Assembly: GCA_001599755.1 (NCBI GenBank)
Contig: BCHX01000006.1
Coordinates: 496,001 to 560,000 of the forward strand
Direction: 5' to 3'
Origin: Gliomastix tumulicola
Taxonomy: Eukaryota; Ascomycota; Sordariomycetes; Hypocreales; Bionectriaceae
Length of the DNA stretch: 64,000 bases
The notes beneath the pieces were generated by a model. It searched no databases, was not told the DNA's origin, and saw only the letters and a list, made by a program, of their open reading frames with translations. Both the position numbers and the translations under genes were made by a program. Numbering within the stretch: position 1 is the stretch's first letter; every line of letters begins with the position of its first letter. Positions 22,130-34,566 of this stretch are shown here, piece after piece.

Positions 22130-23549
22130 TTTGAACTGCTGTCGAGGCTTACTGTCACCAAATCTATGGATTGCTGCCACCTGGGTTGTTCAACATGACT
22201 TTTCACGGGTGTCACTTCAACCTTATATATCATTTCTAGATGCAGCCCGTCCTAAGGCAGATATGCCCACGTGCGATGAGGGACGATACCATAAGCTACT
22301 GCTTCCGTAGGCCTTGCGAAATAGGCTCTTTTGCAAAGACCGAAATCATCATCATCTGACCGTCTGACGTCTTATCATCGATGTCGCCTTCGTTTCCGCA
22401 CCCATTCACCTTGACCCTGCCTCGATGACCCTGTCTTTAAGCTCATCTGATACCCCTTGTCCCGGGTTCCCCCCACCAACGAATGGACCATGGTAAGAAA
22501 ACCAGGCAGCCTTAGTCTCACAACTCTCAGCTTCCCAGTCGACCCCTCCTTAGTCCGCTCGTGAAGCTCGTGAAGGGACCAATCATGTTGAAGCTGGCCA
22601 CTTCTCGCCGCAGCAAAAGATCCATTGATTTCTTGGTTCCCGGTCCAACCTATGTCCTAACGTAGTATTTTGATCTGAAAACGCCAATGCTTAATAATTG
22701 GAGTTCATGGGTGTTCCGTGGAGTCATTTGTCAGACGGGCGGAAGAGCGGACATAGCTGTTAACGACGGACATAAGACAAGCAAGGGCAGGCTGACATCT
22801 CGATGGCTCGGGGTCAGCCAAATGAAGATGTTGGGTTATTTGAACTACGGTGGCCGCCGCTCGCCTCGGTGATGGGAGGCTATGCGAACAAACGCTTCTC
22901 GTCTATAGATTGGTTCAACTACCACCCCATTTATTGCTATTCACATCGATTTTTGACCTCTTTGTCTTCACTCAAAACGCCTCGGTGCAATAACGTGGCA
23001 CGCTGGCGGTCGCCCCAAGGCTTCGAGCATTACATGGCAGAGCCTTGACCCTTCTTCGTCTCTATTTTCTCTGTCTTCCAAGCACACGTATAGATCTATA
23101 CCTAGCCTCGTAAGCTTTACGGCTATGTTGGCAAGAACGTCGTATGTAGCTTCGCAAGGCGGGGTAGCTGCCTCAGTCTGCTTTGGACGTGTCAGCTAGT
23201 TCAACACACACGGTTTTATCTTTTCTTGGGCGCCTATATAGACCACATTGCTCTCCTCCACCAGATTTTGTATGGGTCGAACACGAAATGCATGATGCAG
23301 AACAGTATAGCAGGGTGAGAAGTTGGATGATATCTACGTATCAATTCACCTATGTTAATAAGGCGCCCTTTGCACCATTCTTGGAAGCTCACTCCAAAAC
23401 CACACACAGACGATGAAAGTGCATTATTTGACCAAGGGTCTCATTTCTGCGTAACGAAAAGGTTGTTAGGATGACGCTATCATTAAATCTGATTATCACA
23501 ACCAAAGCCCACCCAAAAGGAGTCCTCCCGCTGCTCTTCAGTGATCCAT
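22130..23549. other. Intergenic region
   Basis: About 1.4 kb between the epoxide hydrolase-like gene and the 3' end of the Bys1-type gene. Apart from the TATA box, only short frames without recognisable domains were seen. Confidence 0.5.
22222..22230 (-). promoter_or_regulatory. TATA box of the epoxide hydrolase-like gene
   Basis: Minus-strand TATATAAGG lies about 93 bp upstream of the ATG at 22129. This position also supports the downstream start codon over the one at 22180. Confidence 0.45.
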
Positions 23550-24205
23550 CTATTTCTTGCAGAGAGTGAGAGTGAGGTTAACAGGCTGGGGGCAGCCGTA
23601 GACCTTCTTGTGAGCAGGGGTGCTATAGCAGGCAGCGTTGTTGGGGCCGCAGTTGAAGACCTCGCAGCCAGCACCAGGGGTCAGCTCGTTGCGGTCAGCG
23701 GAGAAGGGGTTCCCCCACTCGGAGCTCAGCTCATCTGAGACACGCTTCATGTTAGCGAGATGCTAGCCGAGACATTGACTTTGGGGGGGGGGNNNNNNNN
23801 NNNNNNNNNNNNNNNNNNNNNNNNNNNNNNNNNNNNNNNNNNNNNNNNNNNNGGGGGGGGCACTTACAGTAGGCATAGTCGGGGTTGGAGGAGAAGGAGT
23901 AGCCGAAGAACAGGGGCTTGTCGAGGGTCTTGGTCTTGGCGACCTTGACGGTCTGCAGTCGCAGGTGGTTAGCATTCACAGACTCTTGCTAGCGGCTCGT
24001 AGGGCGTGCCACGTACGGATCCGGAGGAGCGGAAGTTCTCAGAGAACGACTTTCCAGGCTGGACGGTGGTGAGGGGACCAGCAGCGCCGCCGTTGTAGGG
24101 GAACGACTGGACGTAGACGGGGACGGTGCAGCTGTTGATGACGGCGGCCTTCTGGGCGGAGGTGAAGCCGACGAGGGCAGCAAGGGCGACGATGGAGACC
24201 TTCAT
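23550..24205 (-). CDS. Bys1-family (thaumatin-like antigen) secreted protein
   Basis: Three exons, 24205-24017, 23952-23868 and 23734-23550, give 152 aa in frame. The N-terminus MKVSIVALAALVGFTSAQ is a signal peptide. The mature part (AAVINSCTVPVYVQSFP, then GPLTTVQPGKSFSENFR, LFFGYSFSSNPDYAYYELSS and ECFNCG-like ECEVFNCGPNNAACY in slightly different form, CEVFNCGPNNAACY) matches the Bys1 yeast-phase protein family of small secreted cysteine-containing proteins. Family function is unclear; members are often induced in a host or under stress. The second intron contains a 60-base run of N flanked by G homopolymers, so its true length is unknown, but the exons are intact on both sides and splice in frame (TAC T|GTAAGT ... 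CTCAG|AT). Confidence 0.85.
23783..23860. other. Assembly gap flanked by poly-G
   Basis: Sixty N bases (23793-23852) are bounded by 10 G on the left and 8 G on the right, all inside the second intron of the Bys1-type gene. A long G homopolymer or G-quadruplex-prone tract probably broke sequencing. Confidence 0.97.
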
Positions 24206-25163
24206 GGTGAAAGACGTGAAGTTTGACTCGGTGTGGAGAGATGGTGGTGTATTGGAGGGTATATCAGGCTAAGAGGATGATAGTCGATGATGGATGGTCC
24301 AAACAATCACCATAGAGAGGCGGGAAAACCTGTCTTATATGTGTTTTAGGTCCAACTCTATCATGCCACTCGCAAAGTCATCCCATTGTACGAAATGCTG
24401 ACGCCCACTCCAATATTGGGCTGAATCGGCTAGAACGCCCATCATTTTCTCGTAATTAGACTCGTATAGAAAGATGACGGGAACTCTCGTGACCTGTCCC
24501 TGTGGGGAAATCTCACGACTAAGAATGACTTCATTTCAGCAGTTACGAGGTGTCGACCTCGTATTCTAAACATCCAAGCGCCCGATGGGCCGATCGACTG
24601 CCGTTGAATCCGGTCTCACCGCCCCTCCGTTTCGGCTTATATTGAATAACAAATCCACTTCCCCGCACGTCAACATTGAGCTAGGACGGTCCGTTCAGCT
24701 TGGGGCTGGGCGGAATTCGCCCGAAGGTGGCCTTCGTTGCTGATCATGGCTGTTACCAAAAGTTCGGCAAGACGATGCAGTCGGATTATTGACGCATCCA
24801 GAACGACGAGGGCCCTGCTAGTTCGGGGATATTTTTTGGCTAATTATAGCGTCCTCGTCATGCCTCGCAATGATGTCCTCTGCAGAACTAGCGATCAGTA
24901 GTTGTGCGTTTCACTGACACATGTGCGCCCGGCTTCGCCCAGGCTAGAGACATTAACCGAGGCGATGTCTTCAATAATGTGGGATAGACCCTGACATCAC
25001 CAATCCGATCATCAGTTCTTCGCCCCCAGCAAAGATGCCAACAACCCCTCTTGGTTGCATGCAGCAAAACGTCCCCGAACTCCCCACTCCGAAGCCAAAG
25101 TGGCCCCAAATGGTTCCAGCATCGTACCTCTCATGACACATAAATGAGACACGTGTATCCTTA
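24206..25163. other. Intergenic region
   Basis: Holds the promoter of the Bys1-type gene and the 3' flank of the CorA-like gene (958 bp). No credible gene, repeat or RNA was seen. Confidence 0.5.
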
Positions 25164-27114
25164 TTATCGAACCTTGCGCCCAAAAGTTCTCATGCGCTCA
25201 AAGAACGAGCCGATGCGCTTCAGCCCACCCTTGGAGGATGGTGCAGTTGGCGGCGACGCCGTGTTTGGGAGTGTCGATGAATATGCGCCAGCTGCAGCCG
25301 ACGCGTTCGTTGCAGCACCTCTCTTGTCCAAGATCTTTTGCTTCTGCTTCTTCAACACGTCGCTGATCTTGCGATGCCATCGCAGCCAGGCATAATTCGT
25401 CTTCCACCCATCGGCATTCACAAACTCAGCAAGCGGTGTGAGCCATCTGACCCATGCCTCGGCCTTGGTGAACCTCCGCGGACTGAACTCGCGGTGAGAA
25501 GGAAACATGAACTCCTCCTTGACCCATAGCTCCAGCCACGCCAGCCCTGAAAGGCCATCGAGGCCCTTCCCGTTGGTGGGGCGATGCTTCCCGAAGACGA
25601 CGAACACGAGAAAGATCCATGCCGCCCGGGGCGAGAGCAGGGATAGGCGGAGGCTAAAGAGGACGAAGCGCTGCGACTGCTTGCTGAGGAGCTTGCCGCC
25701 GAACCACCAGAGCAGCATGCTCGATGCGGTGACGACGATGGCCGTGATGATGAAGGCGCTGATGGGGAGTTCGCCTGTGCCGAACTCCTGGACGTTGATG
25801 CCGAAGATGGTCGCGCTGAAGGTGAGCGGGATGAAGATGAAGGCCAGCTGCGTGAGCACCTTCACGCTGTCGGTCATCTCGATGGACTTTCTTGACTCCG
25901 CGAGACTGTATTGTCCGATCTGGCTCTGCATGTGCTTTTCAAAGTGGTCCTTGTGCTTGGAGAGGATCAACAGGCTGCGATCAAACATCGCCATAGCCTT
26001 CGTCACCTCGAGGGAGTCCGTGAGGCCGACTCTCTGAGCATATCTTTTCGTCTCAAGATGGGCGAGAGCCATCGACGTCTCAAACTGATTCGTCTCAAGG
26101 TACGCCACCTCGGGGGACTGCGGGTACTCGCCAGGGCGGATGAGGAAGAATCTTTGGAAGGAAACATTCTGTGCGAAGCTGCGGAGCACAATATTGTGGT
26201 AGAGAAACAGGGCTTCCGCTGGGTTTTGCATCAGCTTGTCTACCCAGCCCTTGGGCGAGCGCAGCAGGAGATCCTCGTAGACGTCAATGTCCCATGGCAG
26301 ATCGGGGACAGGTGGGTTGGCTTGGTGAGCGGAAACAGCGTTCCGACAGACATGATGCGCTAGTACGGACTCTAGGCCTCTGCCGCCCTTCTCTTTGGAG
26401 AATATGAGAGCTGTCTGTGGTCAGTAAGTCGACCCTTACTAACATGAATGTGGCAAAAGCAGCTAACACAATGCCGCTACACGTACCAGTAGGGACTTGG
26501 CTATTTTGCAGCACGATGCCTGACATGGAAGGCAGGTTGAAAGTGATCTGGTCCTCGGCTCTTTGATTCGTATGAATCAGCTCTAGAGCTGATATGGCCG
26601 CCTCATCATAGTCGGCGCTGTCGAATGGCACCGGCGACAATCGAAAGAGCTGCGGCATAGAATAGTCGAGATCGACACGGTTCCTACTAAAGACTCCCCA
26701 CAGATAGATGGGATTCAAGTCATAGAATAGGCATAAATCATCCACGATCCCCCTGTCAATCCACGACACCACCTCGCATTCGACGACGATGATTCGGGCC
26801 TTGACGCCGGCCACGTCGCTCAGAATCTGCTGATTGACGAGCTTCCCCATACGCCATCCTGCATCGCGCGCGTCGGCTACCAGGACCCGCGTCGGAGGAC
26901 GGTTGACAATCGGCACGTGAGGGTCGGGGTAGTTGGTGAGAAACGCGAACAGCCAGCTGAAGCATCGCGTCGGAGGGAGCGTCTGTGACAGGAAGTCGAT
27001 GTAGTCCGTATACGATGGGAAATGTCGCAAATCCGGTGGTCCTGGCGGTGAGCGCGTGCCCTGGGGCGGATCATCTGCGTACGGGATGACAGGTAGTTGC
27101 TGCGCTGCCGCCAT
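25164..27114 (-). CDS. CorA-like Mg2+ transporter-family membrane protein
   Basis: Two exons, 27114-26487 and 26410-25164, encode 624 aa. The long soluble N-terminal region (about 1-390) ends in a helical segment typical of the CorA stalk. Two close membrane helices follow: TM1 at about 393-413 (LTQLAFIFIPLTFSATIFGIN) and TM2 at about 427-447. TM1 ends in FGIN where classical CorA channels have (Y/F)GMN, so ion selectivity may differ; this variant is common in fungal CorA-like proteins often found near HET genes. A further hydrophobic stretch (AAWIFLVFVVFG) and a basic C-terminal tail follow. The splice donor is GTACGT and the acceptor is GACAG. Transport has to be regarded as inferred from fold only. 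Confidence 0.82.
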
Positions 27115-28506
27115 TTTCCCTCAAGCAGATGAGGCGAATGGCGATGCTGACGATAACGCGGTCGGGTATATCTTGAGATGCGCCGTTCTTTGGGGCTGAG
27201 CGTGCCATTTCAGCCCCAAGCCACACTGACCGTGCCGCAAACATGCATGGATTTGGGGCTGAGGAACGACTCTGGTGACAGGGGATGACAGGGGTGTATG
27301 CCCGTAAACAAGACCGCTCGACAGCGTCCTCTGTAGCTCATCACATCCGAATTCATGAACAGTCGGGTCAAAAGAGGGAGATTCCGAATCAACGCAGATA
27401 GACGCACATAGTAACAGCCAATGAAATATCCGATAAAGCGTAAGCTGAACAGGAATGAAAGGCGCTCGCCGTAAACATACAGTACATATCCCTGTGAGAT
27501 TACCTTGCACCAAGGGAGCTGAACGACACAAAGTTTGTTAGTCTCCGGAATAAGTTGACCATGCCACAAGATAATTCAATACAGCTGAGCGAAATCTTGG
27601 TCCAAGGTTCCAGCTTCGATCGTTTTTCACTCTCCTTAAATGTCTCCCCCAGCTTATGAACGAGCGACGCGCCATCTCGAATAATTGACATGTTCCGTCT
27701 CTCGGGTAGCTCAAAATCTGGGGCTCACTCTGCCAAGGCGACATGCTACTGTCTCTCCAATGGCCATAACTGCGCAACGTCACATGATCTGGAGCATGAG
27801 ACGTCTCTCACGGACCATCGCTCAACCGGGCAGCTCAGCTCAGACTCTCTGGTAACATGTAAAATATCGCTGCAGATGGCGCAGTCGGGCTGCAGGTTCG
27901 ACCCGAGTTGCGGGGGAAACGATCCCGGACTCTCGCCGAGCCTCCAGATACGCACGCGCGTCATCACAAATCAGCCGCCTTTGAATCCCGTTTCATGTGA
28001 GCGATTGGTGGGACGGCATCAGGGTAGGATTGGGGAAATAATATCGAGCATCCGTGGCAGTGAATGTTGATTGGTGCGCATCGGACCTTTCCCCTTGGAA
28101 CGGAGCCTCCAACTGGAGCTACTTCCGAGCTCTTGGGGCTCAAAACGGCAATTGCAAGGGACTGCCGGGGGTTGGCAGGGACTCTGGTAATCTTCCACGA
28201 CTCGGGTGAGGACGTCTGTGAAATAAAAGTCATGGACGTCAGGGGGTCATGTTTGTCAAGTAACGATATGCTTATTGTCAGTCAAGGTACGGAATATCAC
28301 CCAGCCGAGAGGTTTCTTCGGTACGGGAAAGCTAGGGCCGGGATGGGATGTTTCAGAGCACATCTGGGAGCTTTCAAAAAAAGATATAAAGTCTTGACGA
28401 TCTTCATTCAATAAAGGATCGATCGACGAGCCGTAGCATAGAGCACCAGACTATCATCACACTCCATCCACGATCGACAAGCACCCCCCGCGCGCGCGCT
28501 GTCACC
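27115..28506. other. Divergent intergenic region
   Basis: About 1.4 kb between the CorA-like gene and the pectate lyase, with promoters of both. A tRNA-like A-box/B-box pair near 27876-27905 is too tightly spaced to be real. No gene seen. Confidence 0.5.
28385..28391 (+). promoter_or_regulatory. TATA box of the pectate lyase gene
   Basis: TATAAAG lies 116-122 bp upstream of the ATG at 28507, followed by an A/C-rich leader. Confidence 0.45.
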
Positions 28507-29400
28507 ATGTTCACCAACGCCCGTCTCATCGCCCTCGCCCTCCTTGGCGCTGCCCCCACGGCCCTGGCCTGCCTTGGCTGGGAGGGCGGTCTCCCCGTTC
28601 CCACATCGACCAAGCAGATCTCTGCCCCCATCTACGTGAGGGCCGGCGAGGTCTTTGACGCCGGCTGGGCCAAGTACGATAGGAACCCGACCAGCTGCAA
28701 GGGGCAGACTGAGGGTGGTGAGAAGGACACTGCTTTCGTTGTCGAGCGCGGAGGCGTACGTTTCCCCCCCACTGTCTGCACATGAAGCGAGATATGAATC
28801 AATCAAACTAACTTGAAATGCAGACGCTCCGCAATGTCATCATTGGCAAGACTGTCGGCGAGGGCGTCTACTGCAAGGGTGGCGGTTGCAACCTTGAGTT
28901 CGTCTGGTTTGAGGATGTCTGCGAGGACGCCATCTCCATCGTAAGTCCAAAGACTGCCCCCCCCCGGTGAAGTACCCTAGGTCGGACCTCGATATCTAAC
29001 ACCATTCTACAGAAGGAGGACAGGCCCGGTGACGTGACGTGGATCGTCGGTGGCGGTGCTTTCCACGCCTCCGACAAGGTCATCCAGCACAACGGATGCG
29101 GCAAGGTCAACGTACGTGCACTTCCCGACGAAGGATTCATGGGAAAAGCTTATTGACCATTTACATCAGATCATCAACTTCTATGCTGAGGACTACGGCA
29201 AGGTCTACCGATCCTGCGGCACCTGCGAGAAGTGCGCTCGCGAGGTCTACGTCGAGGGTGTGACTGCGCGCAAGGGCGGCGAGGTCGTTGGCATCACCAA
29301 GTCCAACGGCGACAAGGCCACGCTCGTCAACGTCTGCACCGACGCCAAGACTCCTTGCCAGAACTACAGCGGTCCTGGTGTCAAGGACGGGCCTTGCTGA
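28507..29400 (+). CDS. Secreted pectate lyase, PL3 family
   Basis: Four exons, 28507-28755, 28824-28940, 29013-29111 and 29170-29400, give 231 aa, the usual size of fungal PL3 enzymes. A signal peptide (MFTNARLIALALLGAAPTALA) precedes CLGWEGGLPVPTST. Family motifs include VRAGEVFDAGWAKYDR, TLRNVIIGKTVGEGVYC, EFVWFEDVCEDAISI, VIQHNGCGKVNIINFY and CTDAKTPCQNY. The paired cysteines of the beta-helix and the Asp/Glu/Lys residues that bind calcium and pectate are present. It cleaves de-esterified pectin outside the cell. All introns are GT-AG and fall between conserved motifs. Confidence 0.95.
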
Positions 29401-32255
29401 GGGGTCGAGTTGGATGAGAGCTGACACTGGGGAATGGCCTACTCACGTCTCTGCTATTTGATCCCACTCTCACTAGTCGGAAAGGGGTGAGACATTGGAC
29501 TTGTTCGCATAGTGTCAGCTTCAATAGTATCCTGTCGATAGGCAGGTTAGGTCAGGTCAAGTCACTGTGAACACCGTTCCTGATACTCCCAAATTCAAGA
29601 TTCAAGCTCCAAGATGCCCTACTACCGGAAAGCAAAAGCTATTAACTTTGGCATACTGCTGATGTGTAGTCAGTATTGGCCATCTCCTCGGACATGGCTA
29701 GAGAATCTAATCATGCGTACCATGTAAGAGTACTAGGCATTGACTGAGCACCTGACTTTCATAGATCCATCCATCTGAATCATCCTTGTTGTTGCTTAGA
29801 ACGTGATCACTGACAGCGCAAGCAATCTGGGAGTAATCTTGTGGCGCCGAGAGCCGTCAAACCGAAAGCGAGTGCAAGGTTGTCGGATGTTGGCCCGCCA
29901 GTACGTCATGGACCGAAACCTGATCTCTCATCTCCTCTTAGTAGTACGCTGTAGCGGTCTAGTCCGATGTCGGCCTTCTTGCCATCTGGCTATCATCAGG
30001 CCTGGAAGTCTGTCAGGTTGTACAAGAAATGGTCTGTACAGGGACCGCGGCCAGTTTGCACCTCAGCCCACTGCTCCGCCTAAACCCTCCACCTCGTCGG
30101 GGTCTTGGAGATACCCGAGTGTCTTGGACGTCCAAGGGTCTGCTGACTAAGAGTCTAGCCCCAATCCTCACTGTGAAAGGCTCCCCCGTGCTGTCTCCCC
30201 GTATAAGGACCTCGACTCTACTAGCAGACCTGCCATCCAAGCTCTGCTATCGTAGGGTGAGCAGAATTACAAAGTCAACCAGGAAAGTAGTCTGCTCTGC
30301 AATCATCATACCGACAAGGACCGACTGCATCCATCTCGATCCCGGGTCAGCGGTCGTGATGCCGGGACAGAAAGTGCCAAAGCTCGGACTTGCTAAGACA
30401 GGGCCTGGGATGGGAAAGGCCGTTATCCGTGCGTATGTGCCGAAGGGCATCATGCATGGGCGGAAGGGAATCGGATTGCAGACCCGACACGCTACGCGGC
30501 GGGGAGTTTCGGACAGTCTCCCTCGTCTTTACTTATTCTTGGCACTGCCCAACGGGAACCCTTGTGCCCTTGTACTAAAAACCCTTGCTTCGCTGTCCAC
30601 CTGGACTAGCTTCCCCGCCTCCCCGTCCGTCTATGTGTGAAAGACTCGATGTCTCAATGTGTGTCAAGAGCTTGTATCTCACCTCCTCCAAATATCAGTC
30701 AGCGAACTCGTATGTTCCTTCACTACGCAGCCTAGATGTTCGTGGTGTCGTTCTTTTGTTCGGTCTCGTAGGCTTTCCCTCATTCCAACTCGTGGTGCAT
30801 CCTCTGAGGGCAAATGACCCTAGCCCCGGAAGCTCTCATCCGACAAGTTACTGGGTAGCACATAGACACCACCACACCGCGCCCTACCCTCACAAAAGTC
30901 CTTCATACAGGAACCAGCTCCCAGGTCCATGGTTCTGCCTGAGTCAGCATGTCGCCGTCGCGTACAATGCCTTTCAGCTCGGTTTAGTGCGCCCGGATCG
31001 GCCAGTGAAACCCGGCTAGACTAGGGGAACCGTTGCTCGCCCACTGCACCAAGGGTGTTAGCGCTCGCCAAGAATCCTGCCCTCAATCTCGTTCAGTCAC
31101 ATGTGTGATTTAAGCGAGGCGCAGGGACTCGATCATCGATTGGCAAAGGGATCATCGATGATGGACCACATGGCGAATGAGACGGATATTTCCACCATAC
31201 CTTGAGACCCTTGCGTCACGGGCCTTGGAAATCGACGAGGGATCGACGAGAATCACGAGCTTCGCACGACAAGTAACCGTGTCGAGCTGCAAATCAGACG
31301 AAAGGCGGACGCGGTATTGAATACTGTACTGTTTGATGAAGGGGCCGGCATTTTCACCTTGAACCAAAAGCCGGGCACTATCATAAGCTTAGACGGAAGG
31401 TTAAATGAGGCCGCAGAGGTTCTTTGTGCCCCGCTATCTTAAGAATCAGAGCGGCTCACTAGCACACTATCTCGCTCAGAGGCTCGGTCTGAGGTAGGTA
31501 TGCCAGCCTCCATGCATCCCTCAGCTGAGGCTTGCGTTGGAATCTGCATCTCCGGACAAGCTTCGTCACAACACGGCTCATCATCGCGTGCAGGCTGTGA
31601 TCCAGGGAACAGTAGCATGGATGTTTGCCTCCACTCTCCGCCCCGACTGTCCGCTAGACGGGCCTTCCGCCAAGGGTCTTCCCGGCATGGATGGACCCTT
31701 CCGCTCGTTAGCCCTTCTTTTCTTCTTCTCTCTCGGGACCGTTTTGATTCCGCCCGCGAGAAGCGAGGCCATGAGGTCGGTACTTTGGTCCTCACCGTAA
31801 TGGTCTTGGAACGCCACAGGCGCACTAGAAAAACCGTGAGGGGGCTTGAACAGGTGCTGAATGGGCCATGTGCGCCGCGTCTTCTTTGATGATTGGAGCG
31901 ATGCTTCAGGATTCAAACCCCAGGGCTGAAGACAGTGGAGAAAGAGGAGGGTTAGCCTGTGCTTACTCATGATGCCTCTGCAGAGTGTCAGTCCCTGCAA
32001 GCAGCTTCGTGTGGAATCTGATTGGGCATGACCATGAGCACCTCGTGGCATCCTCGCTTCGTAATCTAGCGCAGTATGAGACGACCTGCTTGCTTGAAGA
32101 TATGGATGACCAGGCTGTTCAGTAGGCAAACCTACGGACTCGGTAACTATAAGAAGAGCTACGCCCACCATAGTATCTCATCTTGAATATCCAACCAGCA
32201 GCAACTCATCACTCTCATCACCTTCTATCTTCTCGCAACATCCTCTACCTACAAA
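29401..32255. other. Long intergenic region
   Basis: About 2.9 kb between pectate lyase and tyrosinase. Several frames of 100-200 codons exist on both strands (for example 30029-30640 plus and 31581-32171 minus), but none shows a domain, signal peptide or codon bias like its neighbours. The tyrosinase promoter lies at the right end, with a weak TATA-like ctataag at 32148-32154. Nothing else is supported. Confidence 0.5.
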
Positions 32256-33590
32256 ATGCGTTACTCCATCTCTGGTGCCGTTCTGGCTCTCATGTCCATT
32301 GGTGCTGGACTGGCGCAGGCCAGCCCCGCCGAGGACGTGGCCAACTACGTGAGAACCTACGAGAAGAACATCCAGCGTCGTTCTGAGATCCGTCCTAGCC
32401 GTTTCTCTGGACGCTCTGAGAACACCCAGACTTGCACGGAGGCGAACACGCGTGTCAGGAAGTCATGGTTAGTAGACTCGACAGTTCGCTTTGATCCTGA
32501 CCTTGCTAATATCTCGAAAGGGTTGCCTTGACCACCCAGGAGCGCCTTGATTACATCAACGCCATCAAGTGCATGCGAGAGCTGCCCGCTTTGACACCTA
32601 CTTCAGTTGCTCCCGGCGCCAGACACCGCATCGATGACTTTGCCGTCAACCATATCGAACAGACCCTCTTTGTTCATGTCTCGGTGCGTTGAATCTTTCA
32701 TCTTGGACACCTTGAATCCTCTGTGCTGACTGGTAGCGTATAGGGCTGGTTTCTGTCGTGGCACCGAGGCTTCATCTGGCAGTTTGAGACGGCCCTCCGA
32801 GATGAGTGCGGCTACACTGGTGCCCAGCCCTACTGGGACTGGACCGAGAACAGCCACGACTTCGCCGACCATCCCATGTTTGACGGTTCCGCGACCTCGT
32901 TCGGCGGCAACGGTGTCTTCGTGCCCCATGAGGCGGTCAATGACACCCTTCCCGGCATCCCCATTGACTTCTACTGCCCCCGAGCTGTCGGGACCGGCTT
33001 CGGCTGCGTCGTCGACGGTGCCTTCCCGAACCAGATCCTGAACATGGGACCCAAGTTCCCCTACGGCGACCGAGACAGCTCCGGCCTGGACTACACCCCT
33101 CACTGCCTGACGCGCAACTTCAACCAGGAGCTTGCCCAGGCCTTCCTCAATAACGAGAAGGTCTCTGCTGTTCTGTCGCAGCCGACCCTCGCTGAGTTCC
33201 GCCACACCTTGGATACGACTGTTCACCCTGTTGGCCACGACAGCCTCGGTGGCGACGTCGGCGATATCTTCACCTCGCCTCAGGATCCTGTCTTCTTCTT
33301 CCATCACTCGCAGCTTGATCGTCTCTGGGCCATCTGGCAGCAGCAGGATCCTGCTAACCGTATCTATGCCGTGGCTGATACTATCACCCTTGCCAACAGT
33401 ACGTTACTACCCTCTCTCAAGCATCGATGCCATCCAGAATTGCGGCTCACTAATCTTACTTACTGCAGGTCCCCCGTCTCGAAACGCGCTCATCACCGAC
33501 AACATTGAGTTTGGCTACGTCGGCGGTTCCATCCCGATGTCTGATCTTGTTGACCCTCTTGGCGGCCACTTGTGCTTCCGATATGAGTAA
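32256..33590 (+). CDS. Secreted tyrosinase (type-3 copper monooxygenase)
   Basis: Four exons, 32256-32467, 32521-32683, 32744-33398 and 33469-33590, encode 383 aa. A signal peptide (MRYSISGAVLALMSIGAGLA) starts the protein. The CuA ligands are H115, H123 and H132 in VNHIEQ, FVHVS and SWHRGF. The CuB ligands are H286 and H290 in TVHPVGH and a histidine at 312-313 in DPVFFFHHSQLDRLW. The protein is of the short class that lacks the long C-terminal lid domain. It would oxidise phenols to quinones outside the cell, as in melanin-like pigment formation or phenolic detoxification. Introns are GT-AG, 53-70 bp. Confidence 0.93.
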
Positions 33591-34566
33591 GAGTGCTCGT
33601 TGAGCTCTGGCTCATCCCCTGCTTTGGTTATTTGGAGGGAAGGGGTCGTCGCCACTGCTTGAGTTGGAGGCATGCCAGTATAGTGCGAAGAGCTTTTCTT
33701 TTATGTTGCGAGTAGCAGTTCTCTTGTTTAGTAATTGAGCACCACACTGGTCCCAGGAGGCCTTGAGGAGGTCCATACAAACGTAGTTTCCAGTCTCACG
33801 ACTACCATACGTCTCTTTCTAGTCCTCCCGCGAGTGACCAGCCCTGGCCCTATGCACTGTATTAGTCTCGAGCAACAACACCGCGGTATCTCATGCTCCC
33901 GCCACGAAGTCTTTCCATCGCGTCGTTGAATCCTTGCTCGGTGAAACTGAAAATCTCCACCGTTGGGACGATGTGATGCATTGCTGCAAACCTGAGCATC
34001 TCGCGGTGCAAGTGCGGCGGCGCAGAAAGGCTGCCTTGTATGGATACTTTTTTCACGTCATCTGTGGCATTGCTTTTGCGCCCGAAGTAGCCAATGAGAT
34101 GAGCGCACTAACTTCTCCCTAGGTCTTCACCCACCCCTTTGCTGTAGAACTTACCAATCAGGGCCTAGGGATACTAATTCAACGCGTGTCATTCTACCCA
34201 CCGAGAGACCGAGCCTGTTGAAGTTTATGATTTTGCTATGCGCATACAGCAGCGCGCGTTTGTAAAATTGTTACCTCGATGACGAGAATGCCGCATATCT
34301 ACCCCCAAACCTTTGCGTCACCTCGGCCTCTGACTGTTGCTATTGAAAGCTTTCCCCGCATGCATTGCTCCAGAATAGGCCAATAGCGATATTGAAAATA
34401 AAAGGTTAGAACCGTCACCGCGAATTGGTGGAGACAAAGAAGTATAAAAGGCAGCACTTGGACGGGCTTCAGAGGCACAGATTTCCAGTTTCCTCAACCA
34501 ACACCAATTTACAAGAAAATCATCAACTCATTGAACTTGCTGAACGGCATTAAGCAATCAACAATC
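33591..34566. other. Intergenic region
   Basis: About 1 kb between tyrosinase and the NTF2-like gene, containing the latter's promoter. No supported gene. Confidence 0.5.
34443..34450 (+). promoter_or_regulatory. TATA box of the NTF2-like gene
   Basis: TATAAAAG lies 117-124 bp before the ATG at 34567 and is followed by a CA-rich leader, the usual fungal layout. Confidence 0.55.

Noticed and set aside
22130..22180. Upstream in-frame ATG of the epoxide hydrolase-like gene
   Set aside because: It would bury the signal peptide behind 17 charged residues; the TATA position also favours the downstream start.
27876..27905. tRNA-like A box (tggcgcagtcg) and B box (ggttcgaccc)
   Set aside because: The boxes are only about 17 bp apart and no acceptor stem can be paired, so it is not a tRNA gene.
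30029..30640. 203-codon plus-strand frame
   Set aside because: No domain, signal or codon bias, and no promoter features.
31581..32171. 196-codon minus-strand frame
   Set aside because: Composition is not protein-like and it overlaps the tyrosinase promoter region.
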